DNA of 64,000 nt from a bacterium (GCA_905221295.1 CAJNCP010000001.1:476322-540321); one strand, 5' to 3'; counted from the stretch's first letter, positions 29,730-40,686 are shown. A program made the numbers and translations. Notes: generated by a model not told the origin, from the letters alone.

Positions 29730-31107
29730 ATGTTTTTTTCAGGATAGAGAGATAAAATATTCAATTCGCAAATTGTCAGTTGCTACTGCCTCCCTTGCAA
29801 TTGGTTTTTTGTTTGCCCCGGTTGCTTTTGGAGTTACTCAGGTAACTCATGCAGATGAACTTGTGGTGACAGAGAAGGTGGAGTAGAAACCAGAGTCTCA
29901 AGTCTCGGAAGAGGCTGGTGAAATATCACAAGCAGAGTCTAGCCGTGAATTGCAGAAATCTGCTACACCTGCTGCGACAGAGATAAGTCAAGCGACCGAT
30001 TCGACTGCTTTTAAAAATGCTCAGCCAGCTGCAGCCACTGCTCAACCAGCGACAGCAAATGCTAGTCTAAACAAGAGCACTTTAGAGAACTACCTCAAAA
30101 ACCTGCGCAGCAAGGACTTTTCAAGTAAGACAGACGATAGTCTAGCAATCTTGAACGGCGTAATGACAGTTGCTGATGGTGTACTTCAAACTGCAACAAA
30201 GCAAGAAGAAATTGATAAAGTTTATCGCAATCTCGTGAACTTTGTCAATTCTGGTCTTCGTGATAAAAATCCGAAGTTCATCCCAGACAAGGATAAGACT
30301 CCTCGCTCGGCACTTTATGAGTTTGAAAGTGTTACACCAGGAAAAATAACTCCGTGGGGTCTGAACTACTTGAAGCCAGAAGACACAAAAATCTACTATA
30401 AGGGCAATAAAGTAAAGATCATCCAACCAACTGAAACAACTTATGAAGAGGATGATAGAAGTGGTAGATGAACCTTTAAGGACTATGACGATGATAGTCA
30501 GGTGATTGATAAAGATGATGTTTTCTTCACAGGTAAGTGGGAATATACACCAACACCATACAAGGATACCTATAGAGCGGTTAATGGTTCACCTGATAAG
30601 CCTTTCCCATCTGGGATAGCAGATTGGCATCCAGAAGATAAAAGAAGATTTGCTGAGGGTGAAGTAGTAAAAGCAAAAGAATTTCACTATTTTTTTAATA
30701 TCTCAGAAGAATATCCTAACCGAAAAAGCTACTGGCCTTTTACTGGCTATGATGCTCCAAGTAAAGTGGCAAACAATGGCTATGTGGAGTTTGTAGGAAC
30801 TTGGAAATACTTTGAGGATGTTATTGTTATCCTACAAAGCTCTGAACCAGCACCTCAACCAAATCCAGTTCCACCAGTGAATCTAGGAGGAGAGCAGGGG
30901 GCTGATAATAATCAGGTAAATAGACTTCAACCAAGAAAACCTGAAGATAATCTACCAGCTCAAAGTCCAGCAGGAAAAGAGGAAAAACAAACTACATTGC
31001 CAAATACAGGTAGCACTGCACCACTTTCACTCACTTGGCTAATGACTAGCTCTCTTCTTGCAGGTCAAGGAGGATTACTTCTTGGTCGCAAGTGGGAAGA
31101 TGATTAA
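29730..31107 (+). pseudogene. LPXTG-anchored surface protein with YSIRK signal, disrupted
   Basis: Would encode about 458 aa. There is a YSIRK-G/S signal (YSIRKLSVATASLAIG), a Pro/Ala/Thr-rich spacer, a folded central region, a Pro-rich wall spacer, and the sortase signal LPNTG followed by a hydrophobic stretch and GRKWEDD. It is broken three times. The T7 run at 29733-29739 has one T too many, so the ATG frame ends at 29745-29747. TAG at 29884-29886 and TGA at 30469-30471 interrupt the otherwise continuous frame. AAGGAGGACT precedes the ATG. The domain function is not recognised. Confidence 0.85.
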
Positions 31108-31208
31108 GCACTAATTTTATCTAGAAGCTTTCGACTTTTAAAAGATTCTTAAGCACCTGCTTGACTGTTTGACAAATCTATCTGAGTCGCAAGCTGAAGG
31201 TTGAGTAT

Positions 31209-32595
31209 CTGAGACAAAATAGTTCTCAGCTACAAAAAAGCTAGAGATTCCCAATTATGGAACTCTAGCTTTTTAAATTTGAACCGTTCTCTTATTGTGT
31301 TTAAGGAGATTATTGGCCATGAGCACTAAACCCATGTCAATTTTCACCTGACGCTTGCCTCTTAGGTTACATCTCTTGTAACCAAAACAAGCCTTTATCT
31401 GCCCAAAAACAGGTTCCACATGAGCGAAAATCTGTTACCTTGGGGAGATAAAAGCGCTTGGCATTCTTTAGCTTTTAAGTGTTGATAGCGTTCGTTCATA
31501 TACAGTCCCTTTTGAGGGGCTGATTCAGATTCATCAGAGTAGTAAACCTTGATTTCCTGTTGAAAGCCCGTCTGTGTTTTCTGATGTTTGATATGATGAA
31601 AACGATAGCACCACCCGTCAGGATGTGTGTAGCTTTCCTCCTTGTCATTATAGTGCCAATTCGCTAAATTTCTAGCCGACTGTGTATACCCTTTCTTCTC
31701 TTCCTTATCAAACATGGCATATTTAATCAGATGGTTCACCTCCTTTTCATCTAAACGAAGGAGGTTCTCTTCACTTCCATATCCAGCATCTGCGACAACT
31801 GTCCTTAAGTCATGCGGATAGGTTTCAAGTAAGGGCAGAAGAGTTTTGGTGTCTATCGGATTTGAAAAGACATCATAATGAAGAACAAATTGGTTTTCAG
31901 TAGCGATTTGAAGATTATAACCAGCTTTGAGCTGACCATTCTTCATGTGGTCTTCTTTCATCCGCATAAAATGGAGGTGCTTTCTTCTTGAAAATAGACC
32001 TGTATCTGTTCTTGAAGTTTGACGGAGAATTTCTCTGTCGTTTTCTTCCAAACGAAGCTGTACTTATTGGCCTTGGCTTCAATCTTATTGCCATCAATAA
32101 ACAGACAATCTAAAGTCACTAACTCTTCCATTTTCAAACGAAGATTGAGGTCAATGAAAGGATCACGAATGAAGTCTTCTATCCCCGCAGCGACTCGAAA
32201 GCGATTGATGGTGCGGTAGCTGACAAGCAACTACCCTGTTAAGTACTGCATGGCGATATTTTCAATCATCATTTTTTCAATTTTTCGTCCAGATAAAATC
32301 CCTTGTGAATAGGCAAATAGTAGAGCGGCTAAAAGCATTTTAGGGTGATAAAACGGCCGACCAAAGTTATGATAGAAAGCGTGGAAGTGACGTTTCTCCA
32401 AGGTATTCACCACTTTTTCAATGGTAAAGACAAGATGGTCTTGTGGCAAGAAAGAACGGATTTCTAGTGGTAAAGTCGTTTGATTTGTGTTATGGTGAAT
32501 ATGCATGAGATAGCCTTTCTAAATGGTTTATTGAGCAATTCTATTTTAGCAAGACTATCGCAACCATGCAAAAAGCAACGGGACTATTGTCTCAG
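31209..32595 (-). mobile_element. IS1182-family insertion sequence, internally deleted
   Basis: Bounded by imperfect terminal inverted repeats: CTGAGACAAAATAGTTC at 31209 and, at the other end, GGACTATTGTCTCAG ending at 32595. The transposase inside is on the minus strand. At about 1.39 kb it is shorter than I remember for full members because the middle of the transposase is missing. No target duplication was confirmed. Confidence 0.75.
31273..32506 (-). pseudogene. IS1182-family transposase, degenerate
   Basis: Starts MHIHHNTNQTTLPLEIRSF at 32506 and has the family N-terminal region (HPKMLLAALLFAYSQGI, then SYRTINRFRVAAG), a DDE region (DCLFIDGNKIEA, VVADAGYGSEENL) and the C-terminal CFGYKRCNLRGKRQVKIDMG ending at 31273. 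Damage: a TAG after YLTG (about 32228-32230), an out-of-frame internal deletion near 31975-31990 that joins YFQEE directly to FMRMKEDHMK, and a further frameshift near 31425. It cannot make a functional protein. Confidence 0.85.
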
Positions 32596-32716
32596 ACTCT
32601 TTTTGAATTTTGGATAGAAATAAAATCTGTGATTTTTAGTCTAAGAGTGGTATTTGGAGAAATTGAGAGCCTTGTTAGAGGTAAGATGAGTTGGACTACT
32701 GAAAATGTTCAAAATA

Positions 32717-32725
32717 TGGTATAAT
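32717..32725 (+). promoter_or_regulatory. Extended -10 promoter of the DEAD-box helicase gene
   Basis: TGGTATAAT; transcription should start near 32732, which rules out the in-frame ATG at 32732 and supports the start at 32753. Confidence 0.7.
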
Positions 32726-32752
32726 GATTAGATGAATAGAATTGAGGATAAT

Positions 32753-34096
32753 ATGTCATTTACGAAATTTCAGTTTAAAAACTATATAGAAAAGGCTTTG
32801 GAAGAGTTGACATTTACAACTCCGACAGAGGTACAGGATAAGTTAATTCCTATTGTCTTGGCAGGTCGTGACTTGGTAGGGGAATCAAAAACAGGTTCAG
32901 GAAAGACTCACACTTTCCTACTACCCATTTTCCAGCAACTGGATGAAACAAGTGATAGCGTGCAAGCAGTGATTACTGCTCCAAGTCGTGAGTTAGCTAC
33001 TCAGATCTACCAAGCGGCACGTCAGATTGCAGCCCACTCAGATGTTGAAGTTCGTGTGGTTAACTATGTGGGTGGTACGGATAAGGCTCGTCAGATTGAT
33101 AAATTGGCGAGTAGCCAGCCCCACATTGTCATCGGGACTCCAGGTCGTATCTATGATTTGGTCAAATCTGGTGATTTGGCTATTCACAAGGCTAAGACCT
33201 TTGTAATTGATGAAGCCGATATGACCTTGGATATGGGATTCTTGGAAACCGTTGATAAGATTGCAGGGAGCCTTCCAAAAGACTTGCAATTCATGGTCTT
33301 TTCAGCAACCATTCCACAGAAGTTACAGCCTTTCTTGAAAAAATATTTATCAAATCCTGTTATGGAGAAAATCAAGACTAAAACAGTCATCTCTGATACC
33401 ATTGATAACTGGTTGATTTCGACCAAGGGACGAGATAAAAATGCTCAGATTTATGAGTTGACGCAAGCCATGCAACCATATCTAGCCATGATTTTTGTTA
33501 ATACCAAGACGCGCGCAGATGAATTACATGCATACTTGACTGCTCAAGGTTTGAAGGTAGCGAAGATTCATGGAGATATTGCCCCTCGTGAGCGCAAGCG
33601 AATCATGAATCAGGTGAAAAATCTTGATTTTGAGTACATTGTCGCAACGGACTTGGCAGCGCGTGGAATTGATATTGAAGGTGTCAGTCATGTCATCAAT
33701 GACGCCATTCCGCAGGATTTATCTTTCTTTGTCCACCGTGTTGGACGTACTGGACGCAATGGTTTGCCTGGTACAGCTATTACCCTTTATCAGCCAAGTG
33801 ATGACTCGGATATCCGTGAGTTGGAGAAATTAGGGATCAAGTTTATTCCTAAGATGGTCAAAGACGGAGAGTTCCAAGATACCCATGACCGTGATCGTCG
33901 TGCCAACCGTGAAAAGAAGCAGGATAAGCTTGATATTGAAATGATTGGCTTGGTTAAAAAGAAAAAGAAAAAAGTCAAACCAGGTTATAAGAAGAAGATT
34001 CAATGGGCGGTGGATGAAAAACGTCGCAAAACCAAGCGTGCTGAAAATCGTGCTCGTGGCCGTGCCGAGCGTAAAGCTAAACGCCAAACATTTTAA
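32753..34096 (+). CDS. DEAD-box ATP-dependent RNA helicase
   Basis: 447 aa RNA helicase of the CshB type. Q motif near the N-terminus (FTTPTEVQDKLIP), motif I SKTGSGKTHT, Ia APSRELATQ, motif II DEAD (VIDEADMTLDMGF), motif III SAT, motif V ATDLAARGID, motif VI HRVGRTGR. The C-terminal ~90 residues are rich in Lys and Arg, probably for RNA binding. The start at 32753 is preceded by TTGAGGATA. Role inferred: RNA decay or ribosome assembly, often at low temperature. Confidence 0.92.
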   Translation: MSFTKFQFKNYIEKALEELTFTTPTEVQDKLIPIVLAGRDLVGESKTGSGKTHTFLLPIFQQLDETSDSVQAVITAPSRELATQIYQAARQIAAHSDVEVRVVNYVGGTDKARQIDKLASSQPHIVIGTPGRIYDLVKSGDLAIHKAKTFVIDEADMTLDMGFLETVDKIAGSLPKDLQFMVFSATIPQKLQPFLKKYLSNPVMEKIKTKTVISDTIDNWLISTKGRDKNAQIYELTQAMQPYLAMIFVNTKTRADELHAYLTAQGLKVAKIHGDIAPRERKRIMNQVKNLDFEYIVATDLAARGIDIEGVSHVINDAIPQDLSFFVHRVGRTGRNGLPGTAITLYQPSDDSDIRELEKLGIKFIPKMVKDGEFQDTHDRDRRANREKKQDKLDIEMIGLVKKKKKKVKPGYKKKIQWAVDEKRRKTKRAENRARGRAERKAKRQTF

Positions 34097-34106
34097 GTAT
34101 AAAATT

Positions 34107-34127
34107 GGAGCTACATAGCTCCTTTTT
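34107..34127 (+). terminator. Terminator after the helicase gene
   Basis: GGAGCTA / TAGCTCC 7-bp stem with a very small loop, followed by T5. Confidence 0.8.
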
Positions 34128-34177
34128 CTAACTTAGTTTTATGAATTTTCAAAAATACTGCAAAAAAAAATAAAAAG

Positions 34178-34186
34178 TGGTATAAT
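34178..34186 (+). promoter_or_regulatory. Extended -10 promoter of metK
   Basis: TGGTATAAT, with start expected near 34193, just before the riboswitch. Confidence 0.75.
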
Positions 34187-34200
34187 GATAAGGTTATATA

Positions 34201-34312
34201 GTCCCGATAAGGTGGTAGAAAGGTCTATTTTTCTTTCGAGTCGCAACCCGTAGAGGATAGGATTTTTTATCAGTACTTTGTAACTCTATAACAATATTTT
34301 TTAAGGGGGGAC
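34201..34312 (+). ncRNA. SMK box (SAM-III) riboswitch
   Basis: The metK leader has the SMK layout: GTCCCGATAAGG at the 5' end, the conserved CTTTGTAAC at 34276-34284, and a Shine-Dalgarno GGGGGGAC at 34305-34312. The bases GGGAC of that site pair perfectly with GTCCC at 34201-34205. When S-adenosylmethionine binds, the SD is hidden and translation of SAM synthetase stops. A roughly 50-base insertion lies between the 5' arm and the core, longer than the E. faecalis form. Confidence 0.87.
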
Positions 34313-34318
34313 ATTTTT

Positions 34319-35509
34319 ATGTCAGAACGTAAATTATTCACGTCTGAATCTGTATCTGAGGGGCATCCGGATAAGATTGCAGACCAAATTTCAGATGCGA
34401 TTTTGGATGCTATTTTAGCAAAGGATCCAGATGCGCACGTTGCAGCTGAGACAGCTGTCTACACAGGTTCCGTCCATGTTTTTGGTGAAATTTCTACACA
34501 TGCTTATGTAGATATTAACCGTGTGGTTCGTGATACCATTGCAGAGATTGGTTATACCAATACAGAGTATGGTTTTTCTGCGGAGACGGTGGGAGTTCAT
34601 CCGTCGCTTGTTGAGCAGTCACCAGATATCGCCCAAGGTGTTAACGAAGCCTTGGAGGTTCGTGGGAATGCAGATCAAGATCCACTGGACTTGATTGGGG
34701 CTGGAGACCAAGGTCTCATGTTTGGATTTGCGGTGGATGAGACAGAAGAACTCATGCCATTACCAATCTCACTCAGCCACAAACTGGTTCGTCGTTTGGC
34801 AGAACTTCGTAAGTCTGGTGAAATCAGCTATCTCCGTCCTGATGCCAAATCACAAGTGACAGTTGAGTATGATGAGAATGACCGTCCAGTACGTGTGGAT
34901 ACAGTCGTTATTTCAACTCAGCACGACCCAGAAGTTAGCAATGAACAAATTCACAATGATGTGATTAGCAGAGTTATCAAAGAGGTGATCCCAGCTTCTT
35001 ACTTGGATGAGCAAACAAAATTTTTCATCAATCCAACTGGTCGCTTTGTTATCGGTGGACCTCAAGGGGACTCCGGTTTGACTGGCCGTAAGATTATCGT
35101 GGATACTTATGGTGGCTACTCTCGTCACGGTGGTGGTGCCTTCTCTGGTAAGGATGCGACGAAGGTGGACCGCTCAGCCTCTTATGCAGCTCGTTATATT
35201 GCTAAAAATATCGTTGCAGCAGGTCTGGCTAAGAAGGCAGAAGTGCAATTGGCCTACGCTATCGGTGTTGCGCAACCTGTTTCTGTCCGTATCGATACCT
35301 TCGGTACAGGAACAGTAGCTGAAAGCAAACTTGAAAAAGCAACCCGTCAAATCTTTGACCTTCGCCCTGCAGGAATTATCCAAATGCTAGACCTCAAACG
35401 TCCAATTTACCGTCAAACAGCGGCTTATGGACACATGGGACGTACAGATATTGACCTTCCATGGGAACGTTTGGACAAGGTAGACGCTTTGAAAGAAGCT
35501 GTGAAATAA
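34319..35509 (+). CDS. metK: S-adenosylmethionine synthetase
   Basis: Makes SAM from methionine and ATP, 396 aa. Signatures: [20 protein letters not shown] with the ATP-binding His, [12 protein letters not shown] (about residues 122-133), and [17 protein letters not shown]. The ATG lies 7 bases after GGGGGGAC, which is the regulated SD of the SMK box, so synthesis is fed back by SAM. Confidence 0.98.
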   Translation: MSERKLFTSESVSEGHPDKIADQISDAILDAILAKDPDAHVAAETAVYTGSVHVFGEISTHAYVDINRVVRDTIAEIGYTNTEYGFSAETVGVHPSLVEQSPDIAQGVNEALEVRGNADQDPLDLIGAGDQGLMFGFAVDETEELMPLPISLSHKLVRRLAELRKSGEISYLRPDAKSQVTVEYDENDRPVRVDTVVISTQHDPEVSNEQIHNDVISRVIKEVIPASYLDEQTKFFINPTGRFVIGGPQGDSGLTGRKIIVDTYGGYSRHGGGAFSGKDATKVDRSASYAARYIAKNIVAAGLAKKAEVQLAYAIGVAQPVSVRIDTFGTGTVAESKLEKATRQIFDLRPAGIIQMLDLKRPIYRQTAAYGHMGRTDIDLPWERLDKVDALKEAVK

Positions 35510-35525
35510 AAAATTTCTAATATAC

Positions 35526-35612
35526 TGACCCCAAAAAGTTAGACAAATAATTATTGAAGGATTTAGTTCTGTATTGTACAGAGCCAAGTCCTTTTAGTTT
35601 GACTTTAATTGG
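35526..35612. mobile_element. Remnant end of an IS3-family element
   Basis: TGACCCCAAAAAGTTAGACA at 35526 looks like the terminal inverted repeat of IS861/IS3-type streptococcal elements. No transposase remains. Within it, a 15-bp hairpin (35559-35573 / 35577-35591, one mismatch) followed by TTTT may now serve as the metK terminator. The assignment is from memory of these ends. Confidence 0.45.
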
Positions 35613-35910
35613 GTAAAGAATTTAGTTGGAGTTGACCTTCTCAAGATTTGCTAATGATTAAATATCTTTGAGTTGAAAGTAAAACATCACTTTCTGAAAG
35701 CTTTTTTAAACGGACTCTTTATTTCCCCAATTTATGATTTTAGACTCTATTATCATAACAAATAACTTCTAAAAGAATGTATTCTTGTACCGAACTTCTG
35801 GGAAATTATAGATGAAATCTTATGTTTTTATTAGCTCTATATACCCAATTCGAGTGTAGTTGGATTTTATCATGGATATTCTTTTTCCTTTGTGGAAAAC
35901 TTCTGAATTA
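35613..35910. other. Non-coding gap between metK and cpsY
   Basis: About 300 bases of AT-rich sequence with no open frame that I can support. A small CTTTCTGAAAGC hairpin lies near 35691-35702. The stretch may be the rest of a decayed mobile element; nothing else seen. Confidence 0.4.
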
Positions 35911-35919
35911 TGGTATAAT
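35911..35919 (+). promoter_or_regulatory. Extended -10 promoter of cpsY
   Basis: TGGTATAAT, 29 bases before the ATG. Confidence 0.7.
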
Positions 35920-35947
35920 GAACAGATAGAGAAGTTGGGGGTAAAAG

Positions 35948-36856
35948 ATGAATATTCAACAATTACGCTATGTTGTGGCCATTGCCAATAGTGGTACTTT
36001 CCGTGAAGCTGCTGAAAAGATGTATGTTAGTCAGCCGAGTCTGTCTATTTCTGTGCGCGATTTGGAAAAAGAGCTGGGTTTTAAGATTTTCCGTCGGACG
36101 AGTTCGGGAACATTTTTGACTCGTCGCGGAATGGAATTTTATGAGAAAGCGCAAGAATTGGTCAAAGGCTTTGATGTTTTTCAAAATCAGTATGCCAATC
36201 CTGAGGAAGAAAAGGATGAATTTTCCATTGCTAGTCAGCACTATGACTTCTTGCCACCAACCATTACGGCTTTTTCAGAGCGTTATCCTGATTATAAGAA
36301 CTTTCGTATTTTTGAGTCTACCACAGTTCAAATTTTAGACGAAGTAGCCCAAGGACATAGTGAGATTGGGATTATCTACCTCAACAATCAAAATCAAAAG
36401 GGAATTATGCAACGGATTGAAAAGTTAGGTCTCGAAGTCATTGAGCTGATTCCTTTTCAAACTCACATCTATCTGCGTGAAGGACATCCCTTGGCGGAAA
36501 AAGAAGAACTGGTCATGGAGGATTTAGCTGACTTACCAACAGTTCGCTTTACTCAGGAAAAGGACGAGTACCTTTACTATTCAGAGAACTTTGTCGATAC
36601 CAGTGCTAGCTCCCAGATGTTCAATGTGACGGACCGTGCTACTTTGAATGGTATTTTGGAGCGGACTGACGCCTATGCGACAGGGTCTGGATTTTTAGAT
36701 AGTGACAGTGTCAATGGCATCACAGTCATTCGTCTCAAGGATAATCTAGATAATCGCATGGTCTACGTCAAACGTGAGGAAGTGGAGCTTAGCCAAGCTG
36801 GTACCCTTTTCGTTGAGGTTATGCAAGAATATTTTGATCAAAAGAGGAAATCATGA
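35948..36856 (+). CDS. cpsY: LysR-type regulator CpsY/MtaR
   Basis: 302 aa transcription factor. N-terminal winged helix-turn-helix ([20 protein letters not shown], about residues 1-60) and a LysR substrate-binding domain (about 90-295). The closest relatives that I recognise are CpsY/MtaR proteins, which control methionine uptake and metabolism in streptococci. Proximity to metK fits that, though cpsY-lspA-rluD is a separate conserved block. The ATG has AGTTGGGGGTAAAAG before it. The end overlaps lspA by 4 bases. Confidence 0.88.
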   Translation: MNIQQLRYVVAIANSGTFREAAEKMYVSQPSLSISVRDLEKELGFKIFRRTSSGTFLTRRGMEFYEKAQELVKGFDVFQNQYANPEEEKDEFSIASQHYDFLPPTITAFSERYPDYKNFRIFESTTVQILDEVAQGHSEIGIIYLNNQNQKGIMQRIEKLGLEVIELIPFQTHIYLREGHPLAEKEELVMEDLADLPTVRFTQEKDEYLYYSENFVDTSASSQMFNVTDRATLNGILERTDAYATGSGFLDSDSVNGITVIRLKDNLDNRMVYVKREEVELSQAGTLFVEVMQEYFDQKRKS

Positions 36857-37320
36857 AAAAAAGAGGAATAGTGGCAGTCATTGTACTGCTTTTGATTGGG
36901 TTGGATCAGTTGGTCAAAAATTATGTTGTCCAACAGATTCCACTGGGTGAAGTGCGTTCGTGGGTCCCCAATCTCGTTAGCTTAACCTATCTGCAAAATA
37001 GGGGAGCGGCCTTCTCCATGTTACAAGACCAGCAGTGGTTATTCGCTGTCATTACACTGGTCGTCATGGTAGGAGCCATTTGGTACCTACATAAACACAT
37101 GGAGGATTCTCTCTGGTTAGTTTTTGGACTGACCCTGATAATAGCGGGAGGTCTGGGCAACTTTATCGACAGAATGAGTCAAGGTTTTGTGGTGGATATG
37201 TTTCACCTAGACTTTATCAACTTTGCGATTTTCAATGTTGCGGACAGCTATTTGACAGTCGGTGTCGTTGTTCTATTGATTGCAATGCTTAAAGAGGAAG
37301 TAAATGGAAATAAAAATTGA
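36853..37320 (+). CDS. lspA: Lipoprotein signal peptidase (signal peptidase II)
   Basis: Membrane aspartyl protease that removes lipoprotein signal peptides, 155 aa. Four hydrophobic segments. The two catalytic Asp motifs are GNFIDRM (about residues 99-105) and [11 protein letters not shown] (about 126-136). It serves the lipoproteins of this window (PrsA and the 44.4 kb gene). Its end overlaps rluD by 17 bases. Confidence 0.96.
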   Translation: MKKRGIVAVIVLLLIGLDQLVKNYVVQQIPLGEVRSWVPNLVSLTYLQNRGAAFSMLQDQQWLFAVITLVVMVGAIWYLHKHMEDSLWLVFGLTLIIAGGLGNFIDRMSQGFVVDMFHLDFINFAIFNVADSYLTVGVVVLLIAMLKEEVNGNKN

Positions 37321-38203
37321 AACGGGTGGGCAACGTCTAGACAAGGCTCTGTCAGAACTGACAGAATTGTCACGCAGTCTCGCGAATGAACAAATCAAGG
37401 CTGGACAAGTTTTGGTTAATGGGCAAGTCAAGAAAGCAAAATACACTGTCCAAGAGGGGGATATCGTCACCTACTATGTGCCAGAACCAGAGGTTTTAGA
37501 GTATGTGGCTGAGGATATTCCACTAGAAATCATCTACCAAGATGAGGATGTAGCCGTTGTCAACAAACCTCAAGGCATGGTGGTCCATCCCAGCGCCGGT
37601 CATACTAGCGGAACCTTGGTCAATGCCCTCATGTACCATATCAAGGACTTGTCAGGTATCAATGGTGTTCTCCGACCGGGTATCGTTCACCGCATTGACA
37701 AGGACACGTCTGGTCTGCTCATGATTGCTAAGAATGATGAGGCCCACTTAGCACTCGCGCAAGAACTCAAGGATAAGAAGTCTCTCCGCAAATACTGGGC
37801 GATTGTTCATGGAAATCTACCAAATGATCGTGGTGTGATTGAAGCGCCGATTGGTCGTAGTGAAAAAGACCGTAAGAAACAGGCTGTGACTGCTAAAGGA
37901 AAGCCTGCAGTAACCCGTTTTCACGTCTTGGAACGCTTTGGAGATTATAGCTTAGTGGAGTTGCAACTGGAAACAGGACGTACCCACCAAATCCGTGTTC
38001 ATATGGCTTATATTGGCCATCCAGTCGCTGGTGATGAGGTCTATGGTCCTCGTAAAACCCTGAAAGGACATGGACAATTCCTCCATGCTAAGACTCTAGG
38101 TTTTACTCATCCGAGAACAGGTGAAACCTTGGAGTTCACAGCAGATATTCCAGAGATTTTTAAAGAAACGCTGGAAAGATTGCGTAAAACTGAGAATAGA
38201 TAA
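37304..38203 (+). CDS. rluD: RluD-family 23S rRNA pseudouridine synthase
   Basis: 299 aa. N-terminal S4 RNA-binding domain (about 1-75: [20 protein letters not shown]) and a catalytic domain with the Asp motif [12 protein letters not shown] (about 129-140), plus [12 protein letters not shown]. It converts uridines to pseudouridine in 23S rRNA. AGAGGAAG precedes the ATG within lspA. A terminator follows. Confidence 0.93.
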   Translation: MEIKIETGGQRLDKALSELTELSRSLANEQIKAGQVLVNGQVKKAKYTVQEGDIVTYYVPEPEVLEYVAEDIPLEIIYQDEDVAVVNKPQGMVVHPSAGHTSGTLVNALMYHIKDLSGINGVLRPGIVHRIDKDTSGLLMIAKNDEAHLALAQELKDKKSLRKYWAIVHGNLPNDRGVIEAPIGRSEKDRKKQAVTAKGKPAVTRFHVLERFGDYSLVELQLETGRTHQIRVHMAYIGHPVAGDEVYGPRKTLKGHGQFLHAKTLGFTHPRTGETLEFTADIPEIFKETLERLRKTENR

Positions 38204-38207
38204 AAGA

Positions 38208-38234
38208 GTTGAGATGCCTTGTCTCAACCTTTTT
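38208..38234 (+). terminator. Terminator after rluD
   Basis: GTTGAGA / TCTCAAC 7-bp stem, 7-base loop, followed by C and T5. Confidence 0.8.
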
Positions 38235-38266
38235 CATTTCAAGTCTTTTCTATTTTAAAGCATTCA

Positions 38267-38275
38267 TGTTATAAT
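38267..38275 (+). promoter_or_regulatory. Extended -10 promoter of proBAC
   Basis: TGTTATAAT. Transcription should begin near 38282, so the in-frame ATG at 38284 is unlikely to be the start. Confidence 0.65.
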
Positions 38276-38304
38276 GGATAAATATGAAGAATCGGAGTGA
38301 GAAT

Positions 38305-39414
38305 ATGAAGTACAAACGAATCGTCTTTAAGGTGGGGACCTCCTCCTTGACAAATGAAGACGGGAGTTTATCAAGAAGTAAAGTAAAGGCAATTACCCAG
38401 CAATTAGCTATGCTGCATGAAGCTGGGCATGAGTTGATTTTAGTCTCATCTGGGGCAGTAGCGGCTGGATTTGGTGCTTTGGGTTTTAAAAAACGTCCGA
38501 CCAAGATTGCAGATAAACAAGCTTCGGCTGCAGTTGGTCAGGGACTTTTGTTGGAGGAATACACAACCAACCTCCTCATGCGCCAGATCGTTTCTGCACA
38601 AATCTTGCTGACCCAGGATGATTTTGTAGATAAACGTCGCTATAAGAATGCCCATCAGGCCTTGTCTGTATTGCTTCATCGTGGAGCGATTCCCATCATC
38701 AATGAAAATGATAGTGTCGTCATTGACGAACTCAAGGTGGGTGATAATGACACTCTGAGTGCCCAGGTAGCGGCGATGGTCCAAGCGGACCTTTTAGTTC
38801 TTTTGACCGATGTGGACGGTCTCTATACTGGCAATCCTAATTCGGATCCAACAGCCAAACGTTTGGAGAAAATCGAGACTATCAATCGTGAGATTATTGA
38901 TATGGCTGGTGGAGCAGGTTCGTCAAACGGTACTGGGGGCATGCTAACAAAAATCAAGGCTGCAACAATTGCGACGGAATCAGGTGTGCCAGTCTATATT
39001 TGCTCCTCCTTGAAATCAGATGCCCTGATTGAGGCAGCGGAGGAGACCAAGGATGGTTCCTTCTTTGCTGCGCAAGAGAAGGGACTTCGTACTCAGAAAC
39101 AATGGCTGGCCTTCTATGCTCAAAGTCAGGGAACGATTTGGGTAGATGGTGGAGCTGCAGAGGCACTTTCAAAAAACGGGAAAAGTCTCCTTTTATCGGG
39201 TGTGGTAGAAGTGGAGGGAAACTTCTCTTACCACGATATTGTCACAGTAGCAGATAAAGAAACAGGTCAATCTCTTGGAAAGGGACGTGTCCAATTTGGC
39301 GTCTCAGCCCTAGAAGATATGCTTCGTTCTCAAAAAGCTAAGGGAGTCTTGATTCACCGTGATGACTGGATTTCAATCACTCCTGAAATCCAGCTGCTCT
39401 TTACAGAATTTTAG
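38305..39414 (+). CDS. proB: Glutamate 5-kinase
   Basis: First step of proline synthesis, 369 aa. Amino-acid kinase domain ([54 protein letters not shown]) and a C-terminal PUA domain (about 275-369). The start ATG 38305 has CGGAGTGAG before it. An alternative ATG at 38284 would sit almost on the transcription start. First gene of proBAC. Confidence 0.96.
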   Translation: MKYKRIVFKVGTSSLTNEDGSLSRSKVKAITQQLAMLHEAGHELILVSSGAVAAGFGALGFKKRPTKIADKQASAAVGQGLLLEEYTTNLLMRQIVSAQILLTQDDFVDKRRYKNAHQALSVLLHRGAIPIINENDSVVIDELKVGDNDTLSAQVAAMVQADLLVLLTDVDGLYTGNPNSDPTAKRLEKIETINREIIDMAGGAGSSNGTGGMLTKIKAATIATESGVPVYICSSLKSDALIEAAEETKDGSFFAAQEKGLRTQKQWLAFYAQSQGTIWVDGGAAEALSKNGKSLLLSGVVEVEGNFSYHDIVTVADKETGQSLGKGRVQFGVSALEDMLRSQKAKGVLIHRDDWISITPEIQLLFTEF

Positions 39415-39423
39415 AGGTGAACG

Positions 39424-40686
39424 ATGGTAAGTACACAAGAACAATTTGAACAGGTACAGGCTGTTAAGAAATCAATCAATACTGCTAGTGAAGCATTGAA
39501 AAACCAAGCCTTGCTAGCCATGGCAGATCATTTATTGGCAGCTACTGAGGAGATTTTAGCGGCAAATGACCTCGATATGGAAGCGGCCAAAGGGAAAATC
39601 TCAGATGTCATGCTAGACCGTCTTTATTTGGATGCGGGACGTATAGAAGCGATGGCAACTGGGATTCGTGAAGTGGTTGCTTTACTAGATCCTATTGGTG
39701 AAGTCCTAGAAACAAGTCATCTTGAAAATGGCTTGGTTATTACCAAGAAGCGTGTGGCCATGGGGGTTATTGGGATTATCTACGAAAGTCGTCCAAATGT
39801 GACGTCTGATGCAGCTGCTTTGGCTCTCAAGAGTGGAAATGCGGTTGTTCTTCGTAGTGGTAAGGACGCCTACCAAACAGCTCATGCTATTGTCACAGCC
39901 TTGAAGAAGGGCTTGGAGACAACTGCCATTCATCCAGAGGTGATTCAACTGGTGGAAGATACCAGTCGTGAAAGTAGCTATGCTATGATGAAGGCCAAGG
40001 GTTATCTAGATCTTCTCATTCCTCGTGGAGGAGCTGGCTTGATTAATGCCGTGGTTGAAAATGCTATCGTACCTGTTATCGAGACAGGAACTGGGATTGT
40101 CCATGTCTATGTAGATAAGGATGCAGATGAAGACAAGGCTTTGTCTATCATCAACAATGCCAAAACCAGCCGTCCTTCTGTCTGTAATGCCATGGAGGTC
40201 TTGCTGGTTCATGAAGACAAGGCAGCACATTTTCTTCCTCGCTTGGAGCAAGTTCTGGTTAAAAGTCGGAAAGAAGCCGGGCTGGAACCAATTCAATTCC
40301 GTCTGGATAGCAAAGCAAGTCAGTTTCTTTCAGGTCGAGCAGCTGAAGCCCAAGACTTTGACACCGAGTTTTTAGACTATGTCCTCGCTGTTAAGGTTGT
40401 AAGCAGTTTAGAAGAAGCGGTTGCGCATATTGAAGCCCATAGTACCCATCATTCGGATGCCATTGTGACGGAAAATGCTGAAGCTGCAGCCTACTTTACA
40501 GATCAAGTGGACTCAGCAGCGGTTTATGTCAATGCCTCAACGCGTTTCACTGATGGAGGCCAGTTTGGTCTTGGTTGTGAAATGGGGATTTCTACTCAGA
40601 AACTGCATGCGCGTGGTCCAATGGGCTTGAAAGAGTTGACTAGCTACAAGTATGTGGTTACTGGTGACGGACATATAAGGGAGTAA
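39424..40686 (+). CDS. proA: Gamma-glutamyl phosphate reductase
   Basis: Second step of proline synthesis, 420 aa; reduces glutamyl phosphate to glutamate semialdehyde. Aldehyde-dehydrogenase fold with [30 protein letters not shown], and the active Cys in [13 protein letters not shown]. It starts 9 bases after proB behind AGAGGTGA. Confidence 0.97.
   Translation: MVSTQEQFEQVQAVKKSINTASEALKNQALLAMADHLLAATEEILAANDLDMEAAKGKISDVMLDRLYLDAGRIEAMATGIREVVALLDPIGEVLETSHLENGLVITKKRVAMGVIGIIYESRPNVTSDAAALALKSGNAVVLRSGKDAYQTAHAIVTALKKGLETTAIHPEVIQLVEDTSRESSYAMMKAKGYLDLLIPRGGAGLINAVVENAIVPVIETGTGIVHVYVDKDADEDKALSIINNAKTSRPSVCNAMEVLLVHEDKAAHFLPRLEQVLVKSRKEAGLEPIQFRLDSKASQFLSGRAAEAQDFDTEFLDYVLAVKVVSSLEEAVAHIEAHSTHHSDAIVTENAEAAAYFTDQVDSAAVYVNASTRFTDGGQFGLGCEMGISTQKLHARGPMGLKELTSYKYVVTGDGHIRE

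Noticed and set aside
34144..34158. AATTTTCAAAAATAC upstream of metK as a CodY box
   Set aside because: About four mismatches to AATTTTCnGAAAATT; common by chance in AT-rich DNA. A similar weak match near 61139 was dropped for the same reason.
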